From Geothrix sp. (GTDB lineage: Bacteria; Acidobacteriota; Holophagae; Holophagales; Holophagaceae), in the NCBI GenBank assembly GCA_019449415.1, contig JAGRPP010000017.1:62001-126000 (forward strand): 64,000 nucleotides of DNA, read 5' to 3'. Below, one piece after another: positions 55,491-64,000 of this stretch. Within the stretch, counting starts at the first letter, position 1; each line of letters begins with the position of its first letter. The notes under the pieces were generated by a model that saw nothing but the letters and a program-made list of their open reading frames with translations, had not been told where the DNA came from and searched no databases. A program made the translations under genes and the position numbers.

Positions 55491-55507
<17 letters not shown>
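53195..55507 (+). CDS. lptD: LPS-assembly outer-membrane protein LptD
   Basis: 770 residues. Signal peptide ending in LLAAQ. The N-terminal OstA/LptA-like domain is WILEQGAIQAEGLLLLADHIEYRISEGRLVASGHIRLEG; a beta-barrel of alternating strands follows, with FYLPYALYPAQAERTSGLLPPKLG near its start. Cysteines 169 and 728 are near the positions of the long-range disulfide of E. coli LptD, which uses four. It inserts LPS into the outer leaflet. It follows the ZIP gene by 7 bases. Confidence 0.9.
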
Positions 55508-56867
<1,360 letters not shown>

Positions 56868-56914
56868 GGGGGCCGTAGGCGGAAGCCCCCATGGTAGTGC
56901 AGTTCATCGATCGA

Positions 56915-58054
56915 TTAGGGAAAAAAACGACGAGTGATGCGGCGGTGGAGGGCGCAGGTCAGCTCGTAGGGGATGGTGCCGAGGGTCTGGGCCAGGCGCT
57001 CCAGCCCGTGGGGAGCGGAGGGGTCGGCGCTGTAGAGCACCATGGGATCCCCGGGGGCGATGGGCACATCCAGGGGCAGGGCCACGGTGAGGTAATCCAT
57101 GGAGACTCGGCCCACCACGGGGAAGGTTCGCCCCTGGAAGCCCACCATGGCCCGGTTCCCGAGGTCCCGCCGGTAGCCGTCGGCGTAACCGCAGGCCAGC
57201 GTGGCGATCTGGAGGGGGTGGGGAGCCACGAAGGTCCGGCCGTAGCCCACGGTGGCGCCCGCGGGCATGGCCTTCACCCGGGCCACCTCCGCCACCAGCT
57301 CCAGGGCGGGTTCCAGCCCCAGGGCGTGCCCCTCGGGAATCGTGGTGAGGCCGAACAGGGCCAGGCCCGGTCGCAGATGGGTGTCCTGGTCGAGCAGGCC
57401 GCGCAGGCAGGCATCGCTGTTGCCATGGTGACGCTGGGCCGGATGGATGCCCGCATCCGCGAGCTGCGCCAGGCAGGCATCGAAGATCCGGCGCTGGCGA
57501 TGGGCAAAGCCCTGATCCGGGTCGTCCGCCGTGGCAAAGTGGCCCATGACGCCTTCGATCCAGGAACCCAGCCGCCGCAGGTCGGGCAGGCAGTCCCCCA
57601 GTTCCGAAGGCAGCAGGCCGAACCGCCCCATGCCCGTATCGAGCTTCAGGTGGAGCCGGACCGGATGCTGGGGGAGGATTCGCGCATAGTCGGCCAGGTG
57701 CTCGGGTCCCACCACGGCGATGGTGAGGTTTTCGGCGCTGGCGGCGGGGAGGGCCTCAGGCCGGAGGCCGCCCAGCACGAGGATGGGGCACTCGATGCCG
57801 CCCTGGCGCAGTTCAAGGCCCTCCTCCAGGTTGGAGACGGCGAGGCCGTGGACGCCCGCCTCCTCCAGGGCCCGGCCCACGGGCACGGCCCCATGACCGT
57901 AGGCATTGGCCTTCACCACGCCCCAGATCTCCCGGCCCCCGGAGGCGGAGCGGATGCGATCCAGGTTCCGTGCGATGCGGCCCAGGTGCACCTCGGCCCG
58001 GAGGGATCGCCCCTCCGGGTGCGGCTTCAGGGGTTCGAGGTGCTGTTCATTCAC
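56915..58054 (-). CDS. alr: alanine racemase
   Basis: 379 residues. Supplies D-alanine for peptidoglycan. PLP lysine Lys48 is in WGVVKANAYGHG, and the second catalytic base Tyr271 is in VGYGRTF. HLKLDTGMGRFG and RVSMDYLTV are also typical. It starts 12 bases after trxB. Confidence 0.96.
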   Translation of the reverse strand: MNEQHLEPLKPHPEGRSLRAEVHLGRIARNLDRIRSASGGREIWGVVKANAYGHGAVPVGRALEEAGVHGLAVSNLEEGLELRQGGIECPILVLGGLRPEALPAASAENLTIAVVGPEHLADYARILPQHPVRLHLKLDTGMGRFGLLPSELGDCLPDLRRLGSWIEGVMGHFATADDPDQGFAHRQRRIFDACLAQLADAGIHPAQRHHGNSDACLRGLLDQDTHLRPGLALFGLTTIPEGHALGLEPALELVAEVARVKAMPAGATVGYGRTFVAPHPLQIATLACGYADGYRRDLGNRAMVGFQGRTFPVVGRVSMDYLTVALPLDVPIAPGDPMVLYSADPSAPHGLERLAQTLGTIPYELTCALHRRITRRFFP

Positions 58055-58066
58055 GCCAGGGGGCCT

Positions 58067-59035
58067 TCACTCGGCCAAACCCTGCCCGACCAGCCAGCGT
58101 TCGGCGTCGATGGCGGCCATGCAGCCGCTGCCGGCGGCCGTGATGGCCTGGCGGTAGACATGGTCCTGCACATCGCCGCAGGCGAAGACGCCGGGAATGG
58201 AGGTGCGGCTGGAGCCCTTCTCCACCTGGAGGTAGCCGGTCTCATCCATGGGCAGCTGCCCTGCGAAGAGACCGGTGTTGGGCTGGTGCCCGATGGCCAC
58301 GAAAAGCCCTTCCACCGGGAGCTCGGACTCGGCGCCGTTGACGGTGTCCTTGAGCTTCAGGGCGCGGATCTTCTCCACCTTCTCGCCCATGGGCGTCTCG
58401 TGGGTGGCCGTGACCACATCCAGCACGGTCTGGTTCCAGTGGGGCTGGATCTTCTCGTTCTTGAGGGCGCGGTCCTGCATGGCCTTGGAGGCGCGGAGCT
58501 TGTCCCGGCGGTGGATGAGGTGGACCTTGGTGGCGAACTTGGTGAGGAAGGTGGCCTCCTCGATGGCCGTATCGCCGCCGCCCACCACGGCGATCTCCTT
58601 GCCGCGGAAGAAGAAACCGTCGCAGGTGGCACAGGCGCTGACGCCGCCGCCGGAGCGGGAGAGCGCCTCGTCCTTGCCGATGCCCAGCCACTTGGCGGAG
58701 GCGCCCGTGGCGATGATCACGGCATCAGCCGTGTAATCGCCCTTGTCGGTGGTGAGCTTGAAGGGGTGGCTCTGGAGGTCGGCCTTGAGCACGGTCTCGG
58801 ATTTGATGGTGGTGCCGAACCGGAGGACCTGCTCGCGCATCTCGTCCATCAGGGCGGGGCCGGCGATGCCCTGGCGGAAACCCGGGAAGTTTTCGACTTC
58901 GGTGGTGATGGTGAGCTGGCCGCCGGGCTGGGCACCTTCGAACACCAGGGGGGCGAGGTTGGCGCGGGAGGCGTAGAGGGCGGCGGTGTAGCCGGCGGGG
59001 CCGGTTCCGACGACGACGACTTTATGGTGGCTCAC
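58067..59035 (-). CDS. trxB: thioredoxin reductase
   Basis: 322 residues from a GTG with AGGAG at 7 bases; an in-frame ATG 9 codons earlier has none. FAD motif VVVVGTGPAGYTAALYASRA, redox pair Cys135/Cys138 in SACATCDGFFF, NADPH motif AVVGGGDTAIEEA and the terminal ACGDVQDHVYRQAITAAGSGCMAA. It reduces thioredoxin with NADPH. Confidence 0.96.
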   Translation of the reverse strand: MSHHKVVVVGTGPAGYTAALYASRANLAPLVFEGAQPGGQLTITTEVENFPGFRQGIAGPALMDEMREQVLRFGTTIKSETVLKADLQSHPFKLTTDKGDYTADAVIIATGASAKWLGIGKDEALSRSGGGVSACATCDGFFFRGKEIAVVGGGDTAIEEATFLTKFATKVHLIHRRDKLRASKAMQDRALKNEKIQPHWNQTVLDVVTATHETPMGEKVEKIRALKLKDTVNGAESELPVEGLFVAIGHQPNTGLFAGQLPMDETGYLQVEKGSSRTSIPGVFACGDVQDHVYRQAITAAGSGCMAAIDAERWLVGQGLAE

Positions 59036-59098
59036 AGGCTTCTCCTGGCAAGGAACGGGCACGCGTCCCGGCTTTCGAGTCTAGCGCGTCTGGACCGG

Positions 59099-59884
59099 CT
59101 AGCGCGCGAGGCCCCGCTCCCGGAGCAGGGCTTCCACGGCGGCCACATCGCTGGGGACATCCACGCCCAGGCTCAGGAAAGGCGTCTGGGCCACGCCGAT
59201 GGGGATGCCGGCGGCCAAGGCCCGGAGCTGCTCCAGCATCTCCAGCTGCTCGAGGGGGTGGGGGGGCAGGGCCGTGAAGGCCCGCAGGGCGTCGGGCCGG
59301 TAGGCGTAGAGCCCCAGGTGCCGCTTGAAGTGGCGCAGCTGGTCCGGCTTCAGCCAGGGCCGGAAGTCCGCCTCGAAGATCGAGGAATGGCGCAGGTAGG
59401 GAATGGGGCTGCGGCTGAAGTAGAGGGCCCGCTGGCGGTCGTCCACCACCACCTTCACCGCATTGGGGTTGAACAGGTCGTCCGCGTGGGCGAAGGGGCA
59501 GGCGGCGGTGCCCATGGGCAGGTCCGGCTGGGCGCGCATGAGGGCCACCACTGCGGCGACGGTGTCGGGGTGCATGGCGGGCTCGTCGCCCTGGATGTTC
59601 AGCACGCAATCGAAGGGCTCACCGAGGGCCGCCAGGGCCGCCGCCGTGCGGTCCGTGCCGGAGGGCAGGGTGGCTTCCGTCATCACGGCCTCCCCCCCGA
59701 AGCCGTGCACGGCCGTCGCGATGCGGTCGTCATCCGTGGCCACTACCACCCGGTCCACCCCGGCGGCCCGCTGGGCGGCTTCGAAGACCCACTGGATCAT
59801 CGGCTTCCCGGCGATGGGGGCCAGGGGCTTCCCGGGGAACCGGGAAGCCTGGAAGCGGGACGGGAGGACGGCGAGGGTGCGCAT
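59099..59884 (-). CDS. kdsB: 3-deoxy-manno-octulosonate cytidylyltransferase
   Basis: 261 residues. It activates Kdo as CMP-Kdo for LPS inner core. Family motifs: LPSRFQASRFPGKPLAPIAGKPMIQWV, VATDDDRI, EATLPSGTDRTAA, LNIQGDEP and ALYFSRSPIPY. Together with lptD it shows that this organism makes Kdo-containing LPS. 63 bases separate it from trxB. Confidence 0.95.
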   Translation of the reverse strand: MRTLAVLPSRFQASRFPGKPLAPIAGKPMIQWVFEAAQRAAGVDRVVVATDDDRIATAVHGFGGEAVMTEATLPSGTDRTAAALAALGEPFDCVLNIQGDEPAMHPDTVAAVVALMRAQPDLPMGTAACPFAHADDLFNPNAVKVVVDDRQRALYFSRSPIPYLRHSSIFEADFRPWLKPDQLRHFKRHLGLYAYRPDALRAFTALPPHPLEQLEMLEQLRALAAGIPIGVAQTPFLSLGVDVPSDVAAVEALLRERGLAR

Positions 59885-59964
59885 CCGGACAGTATCGGAT
59901 GGTCGCGGACCGGGATCACCTGAAGATCAGGGAAGGCGGATCGGGCCATCCCGACCAGATTCCA

Positions 59965-59988
59965 GATTCGGCGGCCCGGTGCCGAATC
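59965..59988 (+). repeat. 8-bp inverted repeat directly before the cheA ribosome site
   Basis: GATTCGGC and GCCGAATC are perfect complements around an 8-base loop, ending 8 bases before AGGAG. A smaller dyad CGGG-CCAT-CCCG is at 59942-59953. It could act as an operator or a translation-affecting RNA hairpin. Confidence 0.45.
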
Positions 59989-60007
59989 GGGGTGTCAGGA
60001 GTTGCGT

Positions 60008-62038
60008 TTGGATCCATCCTTCGACGATGTCTGGGCAGAGTGGGAGGACCTGTTCGCGCAGGCCCGGAAGACCCTCGGTACGCTGAAGACCCCCCAGCCG
60101 CCGCATGTGGTGCAGACCTCGGTCAATGCCCTGTTCCGGACGACCCACACGCTCAAGGGCATGGCCGGGATGTTGGGTTTCCCAAGCTTCAGCCGGGCCG
60201 CCCACCGCATGGAGGACATTTTCGACCTGATGCGGAAGGGCCGCCTGCGGTCCACGGATTCCCTGATCGAGACGCTCGAATCGGGCATCCAGGCCCTGGA
60301 GTCCGGCTTGGCCGGGCTCCGGCGCGGGCGGCCGGAGCCTGAGGACTACCTGCGCGGGCTCCGGCGGCAGCTGGGCGAACTGGAGGCGCTGGCGCGCCCC
60401 TCGGAAGGCGGGACCCAGGACCTGACCTCCCTGCTGGACCTGCCGCCCGAGGTACTGAAGGGCCTTTCGGACTACGAGCGCACCCGGGTGACGGCCGTGC
60501 TGCTGGCCGGTACGCCGATCCACAGCCTCGCTGTCTGCCTGGACTTCGCCACCTTCGACGAGCGCCTGCGGGCGCTGAGCGAGGCGGCGGCAGCCAGCGG
60601 TGAGCTCATTTCCACGCTGCCCTGGGAGGTGCCGGAAGGAAGGGAGGGGCTGGCCTTCCTGCTGCTGGTCGCTGCGCCCTCCGTCGAGGACCAGGCCCTG
60701 GGCATCCCGGCCGAGGAGTTCATCGGCACCCGCCGGTTGGCCGATCCCGAGCGGGTGCCGGCCAGTGTGCGGGCCGCCGCAGCCACCCCGGCCCCGGAAC
60801 CTCCGCCCCCCGAATCGGGGCCGGAGCCCACGCCCTCGTCGGCCCCGATCCCGGATATGGAGGTGCTGAGGCTCCCGGCGCAGCGGGTGGAGGCCCTGGA
60901 GGCCCGTCTCATGGAGGTGGCGCAGCTGCGGGACTCCGTCAGCCAGATCATGCGCCAGGGCAGCGGCGCGGATCGGGCGCGTCCCCTGGGGATCATGGGG
61001 GAAATGGAGGCCGGGCTCCTGGAAGTCCAGAAATCCCTGCTCCAGATGCGCATGGTGAAGGTGGAGAGCCTCTTCTCTCGCATCGAGCCCATGGTGAAGA
61101 CCCTCAGCCGGGACACGGGCAAGCCCGTCCGGTTGGCCTTCTATGGCGGGGATCTCGAGCTGGAGCGCAACCTGCTCGGACGCCTCACGGAACCCTTCCT
61201 GCACCTGATCCGCAACTCCCTCGACCACGGCCTGGAGACCCCTTCGGAGCGGGCGGCCCAGGGCAAGAGCGAAAGCGGGTCCCTGAGGATCTCGGCCTCC
61301 CAGCGGGGGCGGAACCTGCGCTTCGACCTCCGGGACGACGGGCGTGGCTTTGACCTGGCCCGCATCGAGGCCCGCGGCATCGCCATGGGCCTGCTCAAGG
61401 AGGGGCAGGTCCACACGCCCGAACGCCTGCACCGCCTGACCCTCGAACCCGGGTTCTCCACTCAGGAACAGGCCTCGGAGATCTCGGGCCGCGGCGTCGG
61501 GATGGATGTGGTCCGGGCCGAGATCGAGGGCCTGGGCGGGGAGATCCAGATCTCCAGCGAGCCACGGCGCGGCAGCCTGATCCGCCTGACCCTCCCGCTG
61601 TCCCGCGCCGTGGTCAGCTGCCTCAAGGTCCGCAGCGGTGGACAGACCTTCGGGATCCCGCTGGGCAGCGTGGTCCGCGTCCAGGCCAGCCCGGTTCCCC
61701 TCCACGGAGGCGACCGGGTGGAGGTGCTGGGCATGAAGCTGCCGATGGAATCCCTGCAGGCTTGCCTAGCCCAGCCTGAGCCCTCCGCGGGCCAGCGCCT
61801 CGTGGTGGTGCTCCGCCAGCAGGGCGCCTCCTCCGCCAACGGGGTGGAGATCGCCCTGGGGGTGGACGAAGTGGCCGGCCGCACGGAGCTCCTGCTGCGC
61901 AGCCTGCCGGAACTGGCCCATGCCCAAGGGATCATGGGCGGCAGCCTCCAGGGCGAGGGCATCCTGTGGGTGTTGGATCCGGAGGCCGTCATGGGCCTGG
62001 CCATGGATTCCCTCATGCGGCGGGTGGCCCGTGTCTGA
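60008..62038 (+). CDS. cheA: chemotaxis histidine kinase CheA
   Basis: 676 residues from a TTG with AGGAG at 6 bases. HPt domain with phospho-His47 in TTHTLKGMAGM; a variable middle with a proline-rich linker (EPPPPESGPEPTP); dimerisation helices; HATPase with N box HLIRNSLDHGLE, DDGRGFD and GRGVGMDVV; and a C-terminal CheW-like domain (VRSGGQTFGIPLGSVVRV). No clear P2 domain typed. It takes receptor signals to a CheY that is not in the window. Confidence 0.94.
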   Translation: MDPSFDDVWAEWEDLFAQARKTLGTLKTPQPPHVVQTSVNALFRTTHTLKGMAGMLGFPSFSRAAHRMEDIFDLMRKGRLRSTDSLIETLESGIQALESGLAGLRRGRPEPEDYLRGLRRQLGELEALARPSEGGTQDLTSLLDLPPEVLKGLSDYERTRVTAVLLAGTPIHSLAVCLDFATFDERLRALSEAAAASGELISTLPWEVPEGREGLAFLLLVAAPSVEDQALGIPAEEFIGTRRLADPERVPASVRAAAATPAPEPPPPESGPEPTPSSAPIPDMEVLRLPAQRVEALEARLMEVAQLRDSVSQIMRQGSGADRARPLGIMGEMEAGLLEVQKSLLQMRMVKVESLFSRIEPMVKTLSRDTGKPVRLAFYGGDLELERNLLGRLTEPFLHLIRNSLDHGLETPSERAAQGKSESGSLRISASQRGRNLRFDLRDDGRGFDLARIEARGIAMGLLKEGQVHTPERLHRLTLEPGFSTQEQASEISGRGVGMDVVRAEIEGLGGEIQISSEPRRGSLIRLTLPLSRAVVSCLKVRSGGQTFGIPLGSVVRVQASPVPLHGGDRVEVLGMKLPMESLQACLAQPEPSAGQRLVVVLRQQGASSANGVEIALGVDEVAGRTELLLRSLPELAHAQGIMGGSLQGEGILWVLDPEAVMGLAMDSLMRRVARV

Positions 62039-62462
62039 GCACTCCTCCCTTCTTCATGTCCGGGCCGCGGGCCGGGACATGCTGCTCTCCGTCGCCGACC
62101 TCTGGGAGGTGGTGGCCCCGGCGCCCGTGACCCGGCTCCCTGGTGGTCCTCCTGGCATCCAGGGCGTGGTTATCCACCAGGGCGAATTCCTGCCCGTGTT
62201 GGCCTGGAAGGACCTTCCGGACTGCGCTGATGCCGGCGGAGACATCACGGCGGTGGCGGTCTTCCGGCGGAGGCTGGGCGTGCCCCTCGAGCGCCTGTTC
62301 GGGACCCTGGATCCTCCAGATGAGGGCTGGCGGTCCTCGTCCGAGGAGGATCCCTGCAGCGCCTTCACCGCCGGCGTATGCCAGCTGGAGGGGCGCGACC
62401 TGCCCTTGCTGGATGTGGACCGCCTGCTGGCGCTGCTGCACCGCCTCCGCGCCGAGCGCTGA
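62031..62462 (+). CDS. cheW: CheW-like adaptor
   Basis: 143 residues, GTG start overlapping cheA by 8 bases. A single CheW-like domain: LLSVADLWEVVAPAPVTRLPGGPPGIQGVVIHQGEFLPVLAWKDL, then a divergent middle and ICQLEGRDLPLLDVDRLL-like CQLEGRDLPLLDVDRLL. It couples receptors to CheA. The 10-base repeat array begins in its last codons. Confidence 0.88.
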   Translation: MSEHSSLLHVRAAGRDMLLSVADLWEVVAPAPVTRLPGGPPGIQGVVIHQGEFLPVLAWKDLPDCADAGGDITAVAVFRRRLGVPLERLFGTLDPPDEGWRSSSEEDPCSAFTAGVCQLEGRDLPLLDVDRLLALLHRLRAER

Positions 62463-62505
62463 CGGGCACTGACACGCGCTGACAGGCGCTGACGGCCGCT
62501 GACGA
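62456..62505 (+). repeat. five tandem 10-base repeats at the end of cheW
   Basis: Units GCGCTGACGG, GCACTGACAC, GCGCTGACAG, GCGCTGACGG and CCGCTGACGA. CTGAC is unchanged in all five. The first unit includes the TGA stop of cheW; the rest fill the gap towards fabH. Confidence 0.9.
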
Positions 62506-62552
62506 GCGGGGCCGTCCGTGCGATGATGGCTGTTTCGTCATCGGAGGCTCCT

Positions 62553-63554
62553 TTGAACCGTCGCCTTGCCGCCCCCGTTGGAATCACTGCTACTGGGCAA
62601 TGTTTTCCCCCAAGGGTGGTCACCAACGACGATCTCTCCAAGATCATGGAGACCAACGACGAGTGGATCCGGACCCGCACCGGCATCCGGGAACGCCGCT
62701 GGGTCGAGCCTGGCACTGGCGCCTCGCAGCTGGGGGCCCCGGCTCTTCAGATGGCCCTGGACAACCGCGGCATCAAGGCCACGGACCTGGACCTGATCCT
62801 GGTCACCACCGTGACCCCCGACACCTTGTTCCCGGCCACGGCCTGCCGCATCCAGGACATGGTGGGCGCGACCAATGCCTTTGGCTTCGACCTGAACGCC
62901 GCCTGCTCGGGCTTCCTCTACGCCCTCACCACCGCCTCCAGCCTCGTGGCCGCGGGTGGCGTCCGCCGGGTGGGCGTGGTGGGCGTGGACATCATGTCCA
63001 CCATCATCAACCTGGAGGATCGGGCCACCTCGGTGCTGTTCGGTGATGGCGCGGGCGCCGTCATCGTTGAGCGGGTGGAGGAGGGCCTGGGCATCCTCGA
63101 CTTCGAGCACAAGGTGGACGGCTCGGGCGGCTGCTTCCTCTACATGCCCGCTGGCGGTTCCCTGAAGCCCGCCTCGGCCGAGACCGTGGCCGCGAAGGAG
63201 CACTACATCCACCAGGCCGGGAGCGAGGTCTTCAAGAACGCGGTGCGCGAGATGGCCGACAACAGCAGGCTGCTGATGGACCGGAACGGCTTCCGCGGCG
63301 ACGAGCTCAAGCTCTTCGTCCCGCACCAGGCCAACATCCGCATCATGGATGCCGCCGCCAAGCGCCTGGAGCTGGATCCCGCCCGCATGATGGTGAACAT
63401 CGACCGCTATGCCAACACCACCACGGCGACCATCCCCACGGCCCTGCACCAGGCGGTGGAGGAGAAGCGCGTGGCCAAGGGCGACCTGGTGGTGCTGTCG
63501 GCTTTCGGCGCCGGCTTCACCTGGGGTTCGACGCTCCTGCGCTGGGCCTACTGA
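62553..63554 (+). CDS. fabH: 3-oxoacyl-[acyl-carrier-protein] synthase III
   Basis: 333 residues from a TTG with GGAGG at 5 bases; ATGs at 62523 and 62526 lack such a site. FabH starts fatty-acid synthesis by condensing an acyl-CoA with malonyl-ACP. Catalytic triad: Cys118 (NAACSGFLYAL), His258 (VPHQANIRI) and Asn288 (YANTTTATIP). ITATGQCFPPRVVTNDDL and TNDEWIRTRTGIRERR at the start are characteristic. Confidence 0.95.
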   Translation: MNRRLAAPVGITATGQCFPPRVVTNDDLSKIMETNDEWIRTRTGIRERRWVEPGTGASQLGAPALQMALDNRGIKATDLDLILVTTVTPDTLFPATACRIQDMVGATNAFGFDLNAACSGFLYALTTASSLVAAGGVRRVGVVGVDIMSTIINLEDRATSVLFGDGAGAVIVERVEEGLGILDFEHKVDGSGGCFLYMPAGGSLKPASAETVAAKEHYIHQAGSEVFKNAVREMADNSRLLMDRNGFRGDELKLFVPHQANIRIMDAAAKRLELDPARMMVNIDRYANTTTATIPTALHQAVEEKRVAKGDLVVLSAFGAGFTWGSTLLRWAY

Positions 63555-63570
63555 GCCGGCGCCCGGCGCC

Positions 63571-64000
63571 GTGCGGATCATCGCCGGAACCCTGAAGGGG
63601 CGGCGCCTGACGGCTCCTCCGCCCGGCGACCTGCGCGTGCGGCCCACCTCGGACCGGGCGCGGGAGGCGCTGTTCTCCATCCTCCAGCGGTGGCCGTCCG
63701 GCCCCTTCCTGGATCTCTGTGCGGGGACCGGGGCCGTGGGCCTGGAAGCCCATTCCCGGGGCTATGCACCCGTCACCTGCGTGGAAGCCGCCGATCCAGG
63801 CTGGTCCTGCCTGCTCCGCAATGCCGGAGGTACCGGGGTTAACCCCCTGCGGACGGACCTTCTACGCCTTCCAGAGACCGCTTTCACCGGGCAGGCCGTG
63901 ATTTTCCTGGATCCGCCCTACGATCAGGCCGCGGCCCTCTGGGGCCGGGTGGCAGGCCGGTTGAGGGGCTGGATGGCCCCGGACGGGGTCCTGGTCTTCG
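63571..64000 (+). CDS. rsmD: 16S rRNA (guanine966-N2)-methyltransferase, 3' truncated by the window
   Basis: 143 residues visible, open to the end. GTG start. RsmD/YhhF family: RIIAGTLKGRRL, LRVRPTSDRAREALFSIL, the SAM loop FLDLCAGTGAVGLEA, VEAADPGWSCLLRNA and the catalytic LDPPYDQ. It methylates G966 of 16S rRNA. A GC hairpin lies right before the start and there is no Shine-Dalgarno. Confidence 0.9.
   Translation, partial: MRIIAGTLKGRRLTAPPPGDLRVRPTSDRAREALFSILQRWPSGPFLDLCAGTGAVGLEAHSRGYAPVTCVEAADPGWSCLLRNAGGTGVNPLRTDLLRLPETAFTGQAVIFLDPPYDQAAALWGRVAGRLRGWMAPDGVLVF

Noticed and set aside
56891-59923. 1010-residue plus-strand frame opposite alr, trxB and kdsB
   Set aside because: It is the high-GC antisense shadow of three well-identified enzymes, with glycine/histidine-rich non-protein-like sequence.

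Overview
The window is a stretch of chromosome from a high-GC, diderm bacterium. KdsB and LptD show that it makes and exports a Kdo-containing lipopolysaccharide. The mix of families (DUF1844, DUF2911, DUF4388, a soluble chemoreceptor, PDZ/SpoIIE phosphatase, malic enzyme-phosphotransacetylase) makes me favour Acidobacteriota of the Holophaga/Geothrix type. That is recognition, not a database result. About 61 protein genes are packed closely; many are coupled by ATGA, GTGA or TGATG overlaps, and GTG or TTG starts are frequent. I see no tRNA, rRNA, CRISPR array, insertion sequence, prophage or toxin-antitoxin cassette. Most long reading frames opposite the real genes are high-GC shadows.

Layout. 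1-7 kb: end of a CsgG-like gene, a lipoprotein-ferredoxin-hydrolase set on the minus strand, then a peptidylprolyl isomerase, tag, metG, an ArsC/Spx-like gene and xth. 7-12 kb: a TPR/carboxypeptidase-regulatory-like protein, then a DUF1844-TPR-DUF4388-tdk operon. 12-20 kb: glutaryl-CoA dehydrogenase, patatin, universal stress protein, two pirins, a soluble chemoreceptor and rarA. 20-28 kb: an AlaX-type editing protein, cysteine desulfurase, a repeat protein, a YheT-type hydrolase, the malic enzyme-PTA fusion and a PAS protein with the residue set of photoactive yellow protein. 28-40 kb: SirB1-like protein, membrane SpoIIE phosphatase, an SDR, queE, YfiR-like and DUF2911 proteins, a Gcr-type membrane protein, a ureohydrolase, PlsC and a GNAT enzyme.

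40-50 kb is a complete phosphate-acquisition block: pit and its DUF47 partner, phoR facing the other way, and pstS-pstC-pstA-pstB-phoU-phoB. phoR and phoB are convergent rather than in one operon. Two 7-4-7 direct repeats that look like Pho boxes lie in front of pstS and between DUF47-pit and phoR. 50-64 kb: RNase E/G, a ZIP transporter and LptD, then a diguanylate cyclase, alanine racemase, thioredoxin reductase and KdsB, then CheA-CheW, FabH and a truncated RsmD.

The observations I rate highest are the PYP-like PAS protein with a Cys/His N-terminus, the internally consistent Pho-box candidates, an AT-rich nested palindrome in front of an eight-repeat protein, an 11-base motif shared by two distant promoter regions, and a 10-base tandem repeat at the end of cheW. 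No clearly undescribed multi-gene system is visible; the most novel candidate is the PYP-like protein.
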